Of a stretch of 5,517 bases of DNA, positions 1-5,517 are shown piece after piece (within the stretch, counting starts at the first letter, position 1; every line of letters begins with the position of its first letter). This DNA is from an uncultured Fimbriimonadales bacterium. Its GTDB lineage: Bacteria > Armatimonadota > Fimbriimonadia > Fimbriimonadales > GBS-DC. Below the pieces are notes generated by a model. It made no database searches and was not told where the DNA came from. It saw only the letters and a list, made by a program, of their open reading frames with translations. Made by a program: the position numbers and the translations under genes. Location of the stretch: the NCBI GenBank assembly GCA_937925775.1, contig CALAMM010000096.1:1-5517 (forward strand). The letters are read 5' to 3'.

Positions 1-7
1 CACTCGG

Positions 8-13
8 TACAAT
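8..13 (+). promoter_or_regulatory. Possible -10 element (TACAAT) close to the trm1-like start
   Basis: TACAAT differs from the TATAAT consensus at one base and ends 8 bases before the ATG at 22. If used, transcription would begin at or next to the start codon and give a leaderless mRNA. This would fit the absence of any purine-rich ribosome binding site in the 21 bases seen upstream. The -35 region would lie outside the window, so it cannot be judged. A chance match or an in-frame coding start further upstream is an alternative. Confidence 0.35.
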
Positions 14-21
14 TCATCTCG

Positions 22-1128
22 ATGGCGGTTCAGGTCTACAAAGAAGGTGTGGCGGAGTTCCATCTGCCGCAGAGCGCGCATGTGTTCTACAATCCGCGCG
101 CGAAGTTGGGACGCGATCTCGGCGTGCTGGCGATGCGTGCCGAAGCCGAGCGACTCGAACGCCCCCTCGAAGTGTTGGAACTGATGGCGGGCGCGGGACT
201 GCGCACAAAACGCTACCTGCTCGAAGCCCCCGTAAAGCAAATGGTGGTCAACGACGCGAACTACGCGAGCTTCGAGGTACTGCGCGCGCATGTCGGGGAT
301 GACCCGCGCGTGGAGCTGCACAACGAGCTTGCGCAACGCCTGCTGTGCCGATTCTACTTGGAAGATCGGCGGTTCGACTGGGTCGATTTAGACCCGTTTG
401 GCACGCCCTCGCCCTATGTGCCCTATTTGACAGGCGTGGTGCGCTGGGAGGGATTGCTGTATATCACGGCGACCGATGCCCCTGTGCTGTGTGGTGCGCA
501 ACGCGGCGAGTCGCTCAAGTCTTACGACGCCGTCTCCCACTATGGGCGCGAATGCCACGAAATCGGGCTACGCATTCTCATCGGCTTCGTACAGCGCCGA
601 CTCATCCAAGCGAACATGTACGGGGTTCCGTTACTTAGCTTCTTCGATGGCTACTGCTGGCGCGTTTTGATCCGCGCGTTCAAGGGCACACGCGGGTTCA
701 ACATCGAGCAGATGGGCTTCCTCGTGCAGACGCCCGACGGCGAGTACCGCGCCACTATGGCCGGGTTGCCCGCCCCTGTGAACCACGAATATAATCCTTC
801 CACGACCGTGCGCTGGGCAGGGCCGCTCTGGCTCGGACCGCTACACGACCATGCGTTTCTGAGCGCGATGTATCGCAACGCCCACGAGAACCACTTCGAC
901 CACGCCCGCCGATTCCTGAGCAAGCTGAATCGCGAGCTGGACGAGCTGCCCATCGTTTACAGCTTGCCTGTGATTGCCGACCGCTTGAACAAATCTGTGC
1001 CACCGACGCGCGCAGCGATAAAGTTCTTGCGTTCGCAAGGCTATCGCGCCTCGCATGTGCATCACTGCGGGAACGCGATTCGCACCGATGCGCCGTTGCG
1101 CGTGATTTTGAAACTCTGGGAGCGGTAG
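22..1128 (+). CDS. Trm1-type tRNA (guanine-26 N2) (di)methyltransferase
   Basis: This is a SAM-dependent enzyme expected to mono- or dimethylate N2 of G26 in tRNA (also G27 in Aquifex Trm1) in the cytoplasm. The 368 residues are close to archaeal Trm1 length (about 380). Visible family motifs are the N-terminal EGVAEFHL and VFYNPRAKLGRDLGVLAM region (about 8-38), a Rossmann SAM site VLELMAGAGLR (51-61), the acidic strand end VVNDAN (75-80), the active-site block DWVDLDPFGTPSPYV (119-133), LYITATDAPVLCG (146-158), a GLRILIGF helix (182-189) and the Trm1-typical GPLWLGPLHD (267-276). The C-terminal part holds PPTRAAIKFLRSQGYRASHVHH (327-348) and RTDAP, as in the family's tRNA-binding domain. 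The frame is open to the left edge (seven codons before the ATG), so the true start could lie outside; homology begins close to the ATG, which favours position 22. No Shine-Dalgarno sequence precedes it. The gene converges on the glycosyltransferase gene with a 5-base gap. I am sure of the family and less sure of the exact tRNA position modified. Confidence 0.9.
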   Translation: MAVQVYKEGVAEFHLPQSAHVFYNPRAKLGRDLGVLAMRAEAERLERPLEVLELMAGAGLRTKRYLLEAPVKQMVVNDANYASFEVLRAHVGDDPRVELHNELAQRLLCRFYLEDRRFDWVDLDPFGTPSPYVPYLTGVVRWEGLLYITATDAPVLCGAQRGESLKSYDAVSHYGRECHEIGLRILIGFVQRRLIQANMYGVPLLSFFDGYCWRVLIRAFKGTRGFNIEQMGFLVQTPDGEYRATMAGLPAPVNHEYNPSTTVRWAGPLWLGPLHDHAFLSAMYRNAHENHFDHARRFLSKLNRELDELPIVYSLPVIADRLNKSVPPTRAAIKFLRSQGYRASHVHHCGNAIRTDAPLRVILKLWER

Positions 1129-1133
1129 CAGGC

Positions 1134-2246
1134 TTATTCGCGATGTACCCGTTGGTATAACGGCACCGTCTGCTCCACCGTGTGGCGGATGTGGAACCGC
1201 TCGGCGGTGTGGAGCGCGTTCTCGGAGAGGCGGCTTGCCAGCTCTGGGTCTTGTAAGATTCGGAGCGCCGCCTGTGCCAGCGCGTCGGGGCAGTCGGGAG
1301 GTACCAGGAGCCCGGTGCGCTCATGTTCAATCAGGCGGCGCATCGCGGGGATGTCCGTCGCCACCACAGGCAACCCGCAGGCAATCGCCTCCATCGTGGA
1401 TAGCCCCAGCCCTGCATCGCGTGCAGGCGCAAGCAGCACATCGGCGGCGGCATACAACTCCTCCACCGCGCTCCAGTACCCGAAAAAGCGCACATGGTGC
1501 GGACGACGACATCGGGCGACCAGCTTTACAAGGCGGGTGTTGTCAGGACCGTCGCCTGCCAGCCACAAGTCCGCCTCCGGCAAGACCTGCCAGATTTGCT
1601 CCATCGCCTGAATCGCGATATCGAACCCCTTGTGGCGCACGAAGCGTCCCACGCAGAGCAGCACGGGTCGCTCTAACGGCACGAAAAACTGCTCCCGCAT
1701 CACATCGCGCCGCGGCAGCTTCTCGAACCGTTCTAAGTCGATTCCGCCGGGCACGACCTCGATGCGCGTTGCGGGCACGCCTCCCTGCACCAAGCCCGCC
1801 TTCACTTGCTCGGAGACCGCCGTAATCACCCGTGGGAATTGGGCAATCCACCGCCACAGGGCACGCACAATCGCGCTCTTGCTGAGCAAAAGATGATGCA
1901 CCGTCCACACCCAGGGGTACTCGCGGCGGAACGCCCAAGCGCAGATCCAGCCTGCCCGCACCCCATGGCAGTGAACGAACGGGAAGTCGTCTGCTCGGCG
2001 TCGTAGCATCCGCACCGCGCGGGAGTCGGCAAACACCCCTGCGCGGTCGCGGATGAACTCCGGGCCCGTGAGCGTCGGCGCGTAGCCAAACTCCGGGAGG
2101 TACTTGATCAGCCCCTGCACATGGCGGAGCATCCCGCTGCTGCTCGGACGCACCACGAGTAGCACGGGCGTCCGCTCGCGTCCGTTCGCATGCTCGGACT
2201 GCTCGTCGGGCAACAGGGTCGGTCGCTCCAGTAGCAGACTGCTCAT
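1134..2246 (-). CDS. Family 4 glycosyltransferase (GT-B fold)
   Basis: A 370-residue retaining glycosyltransferase of the GT4 type, expected to move a sugar from a nucleotide-sugar donor onto a glycan, lipid or small molecule at the cytoplasmic face of the membrane; donor and acceptor cannot be told. The N-terminal Rossmann domain starts after a polar leader of about 26 residues, with VLLVVRPSSSGMLRHVQGL (28-46) in place of the usual Gly-rich loop. Then come TVHHLLL (115-121), ITAVSEQVKAGLVQGGVP (141-158) and VVPGGIDLERF (164-174). The C-terminal donor-binding domain shows LLCVGRFVRHKGFDIAIQAM (196-215), LAGDGPD (229-235), VRFFGYW (252-258) and MEAIACGLPVV (285-295). Glu286 is the second Glu of EX7E, but the first is Ala278, preceded by Asp277. 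There is no signal peptide or membrane helix. It is the last gene of the glpX-moxR operon. Its ATG overlaps the moxR stop as ATGA, with no good Shine-Dalgarno at normal distance, which points to translational coupling. Confidence 0.9.
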   Translation of the reverse strand: MSSLLLERPTLLPDEQSEHANGRERTPVLLVVRPSSSGMLRHVQGLIKYLPEFGYAPTLTGPEFIRDRAGVFADSRAVRMLRRRADDFPFVHCHGVRAGWICAWAFRREYPWVWTVHHLLLSKSAIVRALWRWIAQFPRVITAVSEQVKAGLVQGGVPATRIEVVPGGIDLERFEKLPRRDVMREQFFVPLERPVLLCVGRFVRHKGFDIAIQAMEQIWQVLPEADLWLAGDGPDNTRLVKLVARCRRPHHVRFFGYWSAVEELYAAADVLLAPARDAGLGLSTMEAIACGLPVVATDIPAMRRLIEHERTGLLVPPDCPDALAQAALRILQDPELASRLSENALHTAERFHIRHTVEQTVPLYQRVHRE

Positions 2247-3202
2247 CGGGGTACAGGCGTCGCCTCTAAGATGCTGGTTAAGATTCTATCCGCGCTTAGC
2301 CCTTCGACCTCTGCTTCGGGCTTGAGGATGAGGCGGTGGCGCAGCACGGGCAGTGCCATCTGCTTCACATCGTCGGGCGTGACGAACCCGCGCCCGCGTA
2401 GCGCTGCCAGCGCCTTGCTCACCAGCAGCAGCGCGATTCCCGCACGCGGGCTTGCTCCCACCAGCAGGTAGTCGTTCTGGCGCGTGCGGCGCACAATCTG
2501 CAAAATGTAGTCGCGCACCTCGTCGGAGACCTGCACGGCGCGCACGACGGCGCGCACCTGTGCCAGCTCCTCCGCCCCCATTACAGGGGTTAGCCCTACC
2601 TGCTCCAACTGATGGGCGCGGAACCCCTCGTCATGGAGCTTCAAAATCGCCCGCTCCTCGTCTTCCGACGGGTAGTCCATCACCACCTTCAGCAGAAACC
2701 GATCCAGCTGGGCTTCGGGCAGGGGATAAGTGCCCTCGTACTCGATGGGGTTCTGCGTGGCGAACACCATGAAGGGGGTGGGCAGCGGGTGCGACACGCC
2801 GTCGATGGTGACCCTACGCTCTTCCATCGCCTCCAGCAGAGCCGATTGGGTTTTGGGGGGCGTGCGGTTCACCTCATCTGCCAAGATGAGGTTCGCGAAG
2901 ATGGGACCGTAGCGCACGCGGAACTCGCCCGACCGCGCGTCGAAGATGGTCGTGCCGATGAGGTCGGAAGGCATCAGGTCGGGCGTGAACTGCACGCGGC
3001 GGAACTGCAGCCCCAGGGTCTGGGCAATCACGCGCACCAGGAGCGTTTTCGCGATGCCCGGCACGCCTTCAATCAGGATGTGCCCGTCGGCAAGCAGGGC
3101 GCAGAGCGCTTGCTCAATCACGCGCTGCTGCCCGATAATCACGCGCCCGATCTGTTCCTCAACGCGCTGGAGCGAGGCGCCAACCTGTTCGACCGCAACC
3201 AC
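2243..3202 (-). CDS. MoxR-family AAA+ ATPase
   Basis: A 319-residue AAA+ ATPase of the MoxR/RavA clade; known members act as chaperone-like oligomers that mature or activate partner complexes, often with VWA-domain proteins. Motifs in order: the N-terminal helix ending IIGQQRVIEQAL (22-33), Walker A GVPGIAKT (46-53, Lys52), Walker B LILADE (105-110, Asp109/Glu110) followed by the MoxR-typical NRTPPKTQSALLEAMEE (112-128), sensor 1 ATQNP (148-152), a candidate arginine finger Arg168 in QLDRFLLKV, and sensor 2 GASPRAG (249-255). The C-terminal lid ends near residue 319. Length and all motifs look intact, so it should be an active ATPase. The start is GTG, since an in-frame TGA (the glpX stop) lies only two codons upstream; GAGG at 3212-3215 is 9 bases before it. 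The usual downstream DUF58 and VWA/transglutaminase genes are missing here, and a glycosyltransferase follows instead. The cellular substrate is unknown. Confidence 0.93.
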   Translation of the reverse strand: MVAVEQVGASLQRVEEQIGRVIIGQQRVIEQALCALLADGHILIEGVPGIAKTLLVRVIAQTLGLQFRRVQFTPDLMPSDLIGTTIFDARSGEFRVRYGPIFANLILADEVNRTPPKTQSALLEAMEERRVTIDGVSHPLPTPFMVFATQNPIEYEGTYPLPEAQLDRFLLKVVMDYPSEDEERAILKLHDEGFRAHQLEQVGLTPVMGAEELAQVRAVVRAVQVSDEVRDYILQIVRRTRQNDYLLVGASPRAGIALLLVSKALAALRGRGFVTPDDVKQMALPVLRHRLILKPEAEVEGLSADRILTSILEATPVPR

Positions 3203-3205
3203 CGC

Positions 3206-4168
3206 TCAGTACCTCGGATCGTGATGGAAGTGGTGATGGGTCTCCAGCCAGCGGATGGTGCCGCTACGCGAGCGCATCACCACCGAGTGGGTAATTGCGC
3301 CCCAGCCGGTGTAGCGCACGCCGCCCAACAGGTTGCCCCCCGTGATGCCCGTCGCGGCGAACACCACATTGCCCCACGCGAGGTCTTCCAGCGTCAGCAC
3401 GCGGTCGACATCCTCTGTGCCGAGCAGCTGTTTGGCGCGTTCCCGCTCTTGCTCGTTGCGGAACACGAGGCGTGCCTGAATCTCACCGCCCATGCACAGC
3501 GCAGCAGCGGCGGACAACACACCCTCAGGTGCGCCACCGATGCCTATCAACACATCGATCTCGCCCTGCGGGTCTAACGCCTCCAACGCCAGTGAGAGAT
3601 CACCATCGGAAACCAGCCGAATCCGTGCGCCTGCCTGCCGAATCTCGCGAATCAGCTGCTCATGGCGCGGGCGATCGAGCATGCCCACCGTCAAATCCTG
3701 AACCTCCTTGCCCAAGCTCTTGGCGATGACCTTCAGGTTCATTCGCGGGGGCAGGGTGATGTCCACCGCGCCTTTCGCGGCAGGCCCCACCACCAGTTTG
3801 TCCATATAGATGTCAGGGGCGCGGAGCAGTTTGCCCTCGCCTTCGATGGCTGCGGCCACGACGCTAATCGCGCCGGGCTGCCCAGTGGCGACGAGGTTTG
3901 TGCCCTCCACGGGGTCGACGGCGATTTGCACGGCGTAGCCGTTGCCCGTGCCCAGTTCCTCACCGATGTAGAGCATCGGGGCTTCGTCGCGCTCGCCCTC
4001 ACCAATCACCACGACGCCCTTCATGTCGATGTCGCCCAGCGCGCGGCGCATCGCTTCGCACGCCGCTTGATCCACCGCATGACGGTCGCCCTTGCCAACC
4101 CAACGACCTGCACTCAGCGCTGCTGCCTCAGTCGCTCGTACAAAATCCATGCCCAGATTCCGATCCAT
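3206..4168 (-). CDS. glpX: Class II fructose-1,6-bisphosphatase (GlpX type)
   Basis: This enzyme hydrolyses fructose-1,6-bisphosphate to fructose-6-phosphate and phosphate in the cytoplasm, the committed step of gluconeogenesis. In some bacteria GlpX proteins also act on sedoheptulose-1,7-bisphosphate. The protein has 320 residues, normal for the family. Metal and catalytic positions match E. coli GlpX by motif: Asp33 in HAVDQAA, Glu57 in GEGERDEAPMLYIGE (56-70), Asp85 and Glu88 in DPVEGTN (85-91), and Glu215 in GIGGAPEG (209-216). Also family-typical are AISVVAA, VSDGDL (186-191) and GITGGNLLGGVRY (274-286). The reading frame is open further upstream to 4510, but that part is antisense to the neighbouring phosphorylase gene. 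The ATG at 4168 has a near-perfect ribosome binding site and matches the family start. The C-terminus carries a small His cluster (HHHFHH, 311-316). It is first in an operon with moxR and the glycosyltransferase, 3 bases from moxR. Confidence 0.96.
   Translation of the reverse strand: MDRNLGMDFVRATEAAALSAGRWVGKGDRHAVDQAACEAMRRALGDIDMKGVVVIGEGERDEAPMLYIGEELGTGNGYAVQIAVDPVEGTNLVATGQPGAISVVAAAIEGEGKLLRAPDIYMDKLVVGPAAKGAVDITLPPRMNLKVIAKSLGKEVQDLTVGMLDRPRHEQLIREIRQAGARIRLVSDGDLSLALEALDPQGEIDVLIGIGGAPEGVLSAAAALCMGGEIQARLVFRNEQERERAKQLLGTEDVDRVLTLEDLAWGNVVFAATGITGGNLLGGVRYTGWGAITHSVVMRSRSGTIRWLETHHHFHHDPRY
3212..3215 (-). promoter_or_regulatory. Shine-Dalgarno for moxR inside the end of glpX
   Basis: Minus-strand GAGG lies within the last sense codons of glpX, 9 bases before the moxR GTG at 3202. 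Ribosomes ending on glpX would sit on this site, so reinitiation or coupling is likely. It supports the GTG as the moxR start. Confidence 0.6.
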
Positions 4169-4172
4169 AGTT

Positions 4173-4180
4173 ATCACCTC
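4173..4180 (-). promoter_or_regulatory. Strong Shine-Dalgarno for glpX
   Basis: Read on the minus strand this is GAGGTGAT, an uninterrupted 8-base complement to the usual 16S rRNA 3' end, ending 4 bases before the ATG at 4168. It fixes the glpX start and rejects the much longer open frame upstream. It also shows that this organism does use Shine-Dalgarno initiation, in contrast to the two plus-strand genes in the window. Confidence 0.85.
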
Positions 4181-4213
4181 GTGTAGCGTGTCGCCTTCGA
4201 CATGATTTGGATT

Positions 4214-4229
4214 CGGCAAGGTCGTGCCG
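4214..4229. repeat. Short inverted repeat CGGCA-N6-TGCCG
   Basis: A perfect 5-base dyad with a 6-base spacer lies between the divergent glpX and phosphorylase genes. Its centre is about 45 bases upstream of the phosphorylase GTG. It could be a small operator or a weak hairpin in the glpX leader. In GC-rich DNA a 5-base dyad can easily arise by chance. Confidence 0.25.
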
Positions 4230-4254
4230 TTTCCTGCTAAAGCGTTCGGGAGGG

Positions 4255-4260
4255 TATATT
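4255..4260 (+). promoter_or_regulatory. Possible -10 element (TATATT) for the phosphorylase gene
   Basis: TATATT differs from TATAAT at one base and is the most AT-rich spot near this start. It ends exactly 7 bases before the GTG at 4268, so the transcript would begin at about the start codon. That is the TANNNT-7-start layout known for leaderless genes in Deinococcus. No good -35 is seen at 16-18 bases upstream. A GGGAGGG tract at 4248-4254 could instead be a Shine-Dalgarno, but it is 13 bases from the GTG, longer than usual. Confidence 0.45.
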
Positions 4261-4267
4261 TTCCGTC

Positions 4268-5517
4268 GTGATTCCACTGATTATCGCCAAAAAGCGCGAC
4301 GGCGCGGAGCTCACCCGCGCAGAGATTGAGCAGATTGTGCTGGGTTATGTGCGCGGCGAGGTGCCCGACTATCAGGTTGCCGCGTGGCTGATGGCGTGCT
4401 ATCTCAACGGGCTGACCGACGCGGAGACGCTCGCGCTCACGGAAATCATGGCGGCGTCGGGCGAGCAGCTGGATTTGAGCGACATCGCTGTGCCCACGCT
4501 CGACAAGCACTCCACAGGCGGTGTGGGCGACAAGACCAGCCTTGTGTTAGTGCCCCTGCTGGCATCTGGTGGGATTGCGCTTGCGAAGATGTCAGGGCGC
4601 GGGCTGGGCTTTACAGGCGGCACGGTAGACAAGCTGGAGAGCATCCCCGGCTATCGGACGGAGCTTACCGCGCAGGAGATGATTGCGCAGGTGAAGCGCA
4701 TCGGGTGCTGTTTAGCGGGTCAGTCGGCGAGCCTTGCGCCCGCCGATAAAATGCTCTACGCCCTGCGCGACGCCACGGCAACGGTGGAGAGCATCCCTCT
4801 CATCGCCGCGAGCATCATGAGCAAAAAGCTGGCGGGCGGAGCGCGCCACATCCTGCTGGATGTGAAGGTGGGTGCAGGCGCGTTCATGCCCACGCGCGAG
4901 CGTGCCGAGACGCTGGCGCAGACGCTTATCCGCATCGGTACTGGCGCAGGTCGGCGCGTCCACGCGGTGCTGACCGACATGAGCCAACCCCTGGGCTACA
5001 CCGTCGGCAACGCCTTAGAGGTGCGCGAGGCGATCGAGACCCTCCGCCCCGACGGGCACGCGCACCCACGCTTCCGCGAACTCGTTGTGCATCTGGGCGC
5101 ACAGGCGTTCATGCTGTGCGGGCTGGAGCCGAACTTCGAGGCGGGCATAGCACGCACGCAGAGGCTGCTCCAATCGGGCGACGCCTTGCATAAGTTCCAG
5201 CAGATGGTGGAAGCGCAGGGGGGCGACCCGCGCGTGGTGGAGAACCCTGCGCTGTTGCCCCAAGCCCCCCTCGTGGTGGAAATGACCGCCTCCCAAACGG
5301 GGTATGTGGCGCAGGTGCATCCACGCAAGGTCGCCCTCGCCAGCCTGCAGCTCGGCGCAGGCAGACAGAAAAAAGAGGATTCCATCGACCCTGCCGTCGG
5401 CGTGGAGGTACTCAAAAGCGTCGGCGACCCCGTGCAGGCAGGCGAGCCTGTGTTTCGCGTCCACGCCCGCACAGAGGCAACCCTTCAGCACGCGCAGGCG
5501 ACGCTCCGCGAGGCCAT
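4268..5517 (+). CDS. deoA: Pyrimidine-nucleoside / thymidine phosphorylase, 3' end cut by window
   Basis: The enzyme cleaves thymidine, deoxyuridine and perhaps uridine with phosphate to give the base and (deoxy)ribose-1-phosphate, in cytoplasmic pyrimidine salvage. The visible 416 codons run off the right edge; the family is about 433-440 residues, so roughly 20 are missing. Motifs: N-terminal IIAKKRDG (5-12), phosphate-loop KHSTGGVGDK (80-89), the family signature SGRGLGFTGGTVDKLE (109-124), and the glycine-rich C-terminal domain with GYVAQV (345-350), LGAGRQKKED (362-371) and AVGVE. Active-site residues His81, Arg167, Ser182 and Lys186 match E. coli DeoA His85, Arg171, Ser186 and Lys190 at a constant offset of four. 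The start is GTG at 4268: a stop lies in frame at 4238, and no other ATG, GTG or TTG intervenes. Sequence alone does not separate thymidine-specific DeoA from the broader pyrimidine phosphorylase (Pdp). Confidence 0.94.
   Translation, partial: MIPLIIAKKRDGAELTRAEIEQIVLGYVRGEVPDYQVAAWLMACYLNGLTDAETLALTEIMAASGEQLDLSDIAVPTLDKHSTGGVGDKTSLVLVPLLASGGIALAKMSGRGLGFTGGTVDKLESIPGYRTELTAQEMIAQVKRIGCCLAGQSASLAPADKMLYALRDATATVESIPLIAASIMSKKLAGGARHILLDVKVGAGAFMPTRERAETLAQTLIRIGTGAGRRVHAVLTDMSQPLGYTVGNALEVREAIETLRPDGHAHPRFRELVVHLGAQAFMLCGLEPNFEAGIARTQRLLQSGDALHKFQQMVEAQGGDPRVVENPALLPQAPLVVEMTASQTGYVAQVHPRKVALASLQLGAGRQKKEDSIDPAVGVEVLKSVGDPVQAGEPVFRVHARTEATLQHAQATLREA

Larger units (their letters stand above)
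4169..4267. promoter_or_regulatory. Divergent glpX / pyrimidine phosphorylase control region
   Basis: These 99 bases are the only true intergenic gap in the window and must hold promoters for two divergent units, unless a promoter lies inside a gene. On the plus strand the clearest element is TATATT at 4255-4260. For glpX no convincing -35/-10 pair is visible on the minus strand. A GATAAT match (minus strand, 4280-4285) inside the start of the phosphorylase gene is a weak candidate that would give a leader of roughly 100 bases. A short dyad, CGGCA-6-TGCCG, sits in the middle. No riboswitch fold was recognised. Confidence 0.5.

Noticed and set aside
755..1330. 191-codon minus-strand open frame crossing the trm1/glycosyltransferase junction
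   Set aside because: It overlaps the sense strand of one real gene and another frame of the second; the product is Ser/Arg-rich low-complexity sequence with no fold signature.
2252..2262. AGGCG-A-CGCCT palindrome near the end of moxR as a possible hairpin or terminator
   Set aside because: It lies within sense codons of moxR just before the coupled glycosyltransferase start, gives at most a four-base stem with no U tract, and terminating there would cut the operon.
2612..3577. 321-codon open frame on the plus strand antisense to moxR and glpX
   Set aside because: It lies wholly opposite two clearly recognised genes, its translation is rich in His, Ala and Arg without any known motif, and such long shadow frames are normal opposite GC-rich coding DNA.
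3672..3680. GGCGATCG sites as possible cyanobacterial HIP1 repeats (GCGATCGC)
   Set aside because: The full octamer is not present at this site or at the similar one near 5029, so they do not support a cyanobacterial origin.
4169..4510. N-terminal extension of 114 codons on GlpX
   Set aside because: The extension is antisense to the phosphorylase gene and its promoter region, has no family similarity, and a near-perfect Shine-Dalgarno marks the ATG at 4168.
4712..5491. Several minus-strand open frames opposite the phosphorylase gene
   Set aside because: The plus strand encodes an uninterrupted phosphorylase with all catalytic residues; the opposite frames have no recognisable motifs.

Overview
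The window reads as ordinary bacterial chromosome of high GC content (judged by eye, not computed). It is densely packed with five protein genes and almost no spare DNA. I see no rRNA, tRNA, CRISPR array, insertion sequence, phage gene or long repeat. The gene set is a Trm1-type tRNA G26 methyltransferase, a family 4 glycosyltransferase, a MoxR ATPase, a class II fructose-bisphosphatase and a pyrimidine-nucleoside phosphorylase. This suggests a free-living bacterium outside the Proteobacteria. Trm1 is known mainly from archaea and eukaryotes and from a few bacteria such as Aquifex and cyanobacteria. A deep-branching, possibly thermophilic lineage (Armatimonadota, Chloroflexota or Deinococcus-Thermus-like) is plausible, but this is a low-confidence inference from gene content.

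Layout: the trm1-like gene runs on the plus strand from position 22, or from beyond the left edge, to 1128. It converges with a three-gene minus-strand operon, and only 5 bases separate the two stop codons. In order of transcription the operon is glpX (4168 to 3206), moxR (3202 to 2243) and a glycosyltransferase (2246 to 1134). glpX and moxR are 3 bases apart, and moxR and the glycosyltransferase overlap by 4 bases (ATGA), so the three are very probably cotranscribed and translationally coupled. A 99-base divergent region (4169-4267) separates glpX from a plus-strand pyrimidine-nucleoside phosphorylase gene, which starts at a GTG at 4268 and runs off the right edge with about 20 codons missing.

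How the genes work together: mostly they do not form one pathway. GlpX provides the fructose-bisphosphatase step of gluconeogenesis. The phosphorylase salvages pyrimidine nucleosides and feeds (deoxy)ribose-1-phosphate to central carbon metabolism. The glycosyltransferase probably builds a surface glycan or glycolipid. MoxR is a chaperone-like AAA+ ATPase whose usual DUF58/VWA partner is not in the window. Trm1 modifies tRNA.

I did not find an undescribed multi-gene system here. The points most worth a second look are a possible leaderless promoter arrangement in front of both plus-strand genes, the presence of a bacterial Trm1, the tight glpX-moxR-glycosyltransferase operon with an orphan moxR, and a glycosyltransferase lacking the first Glu of its EX7E motif.
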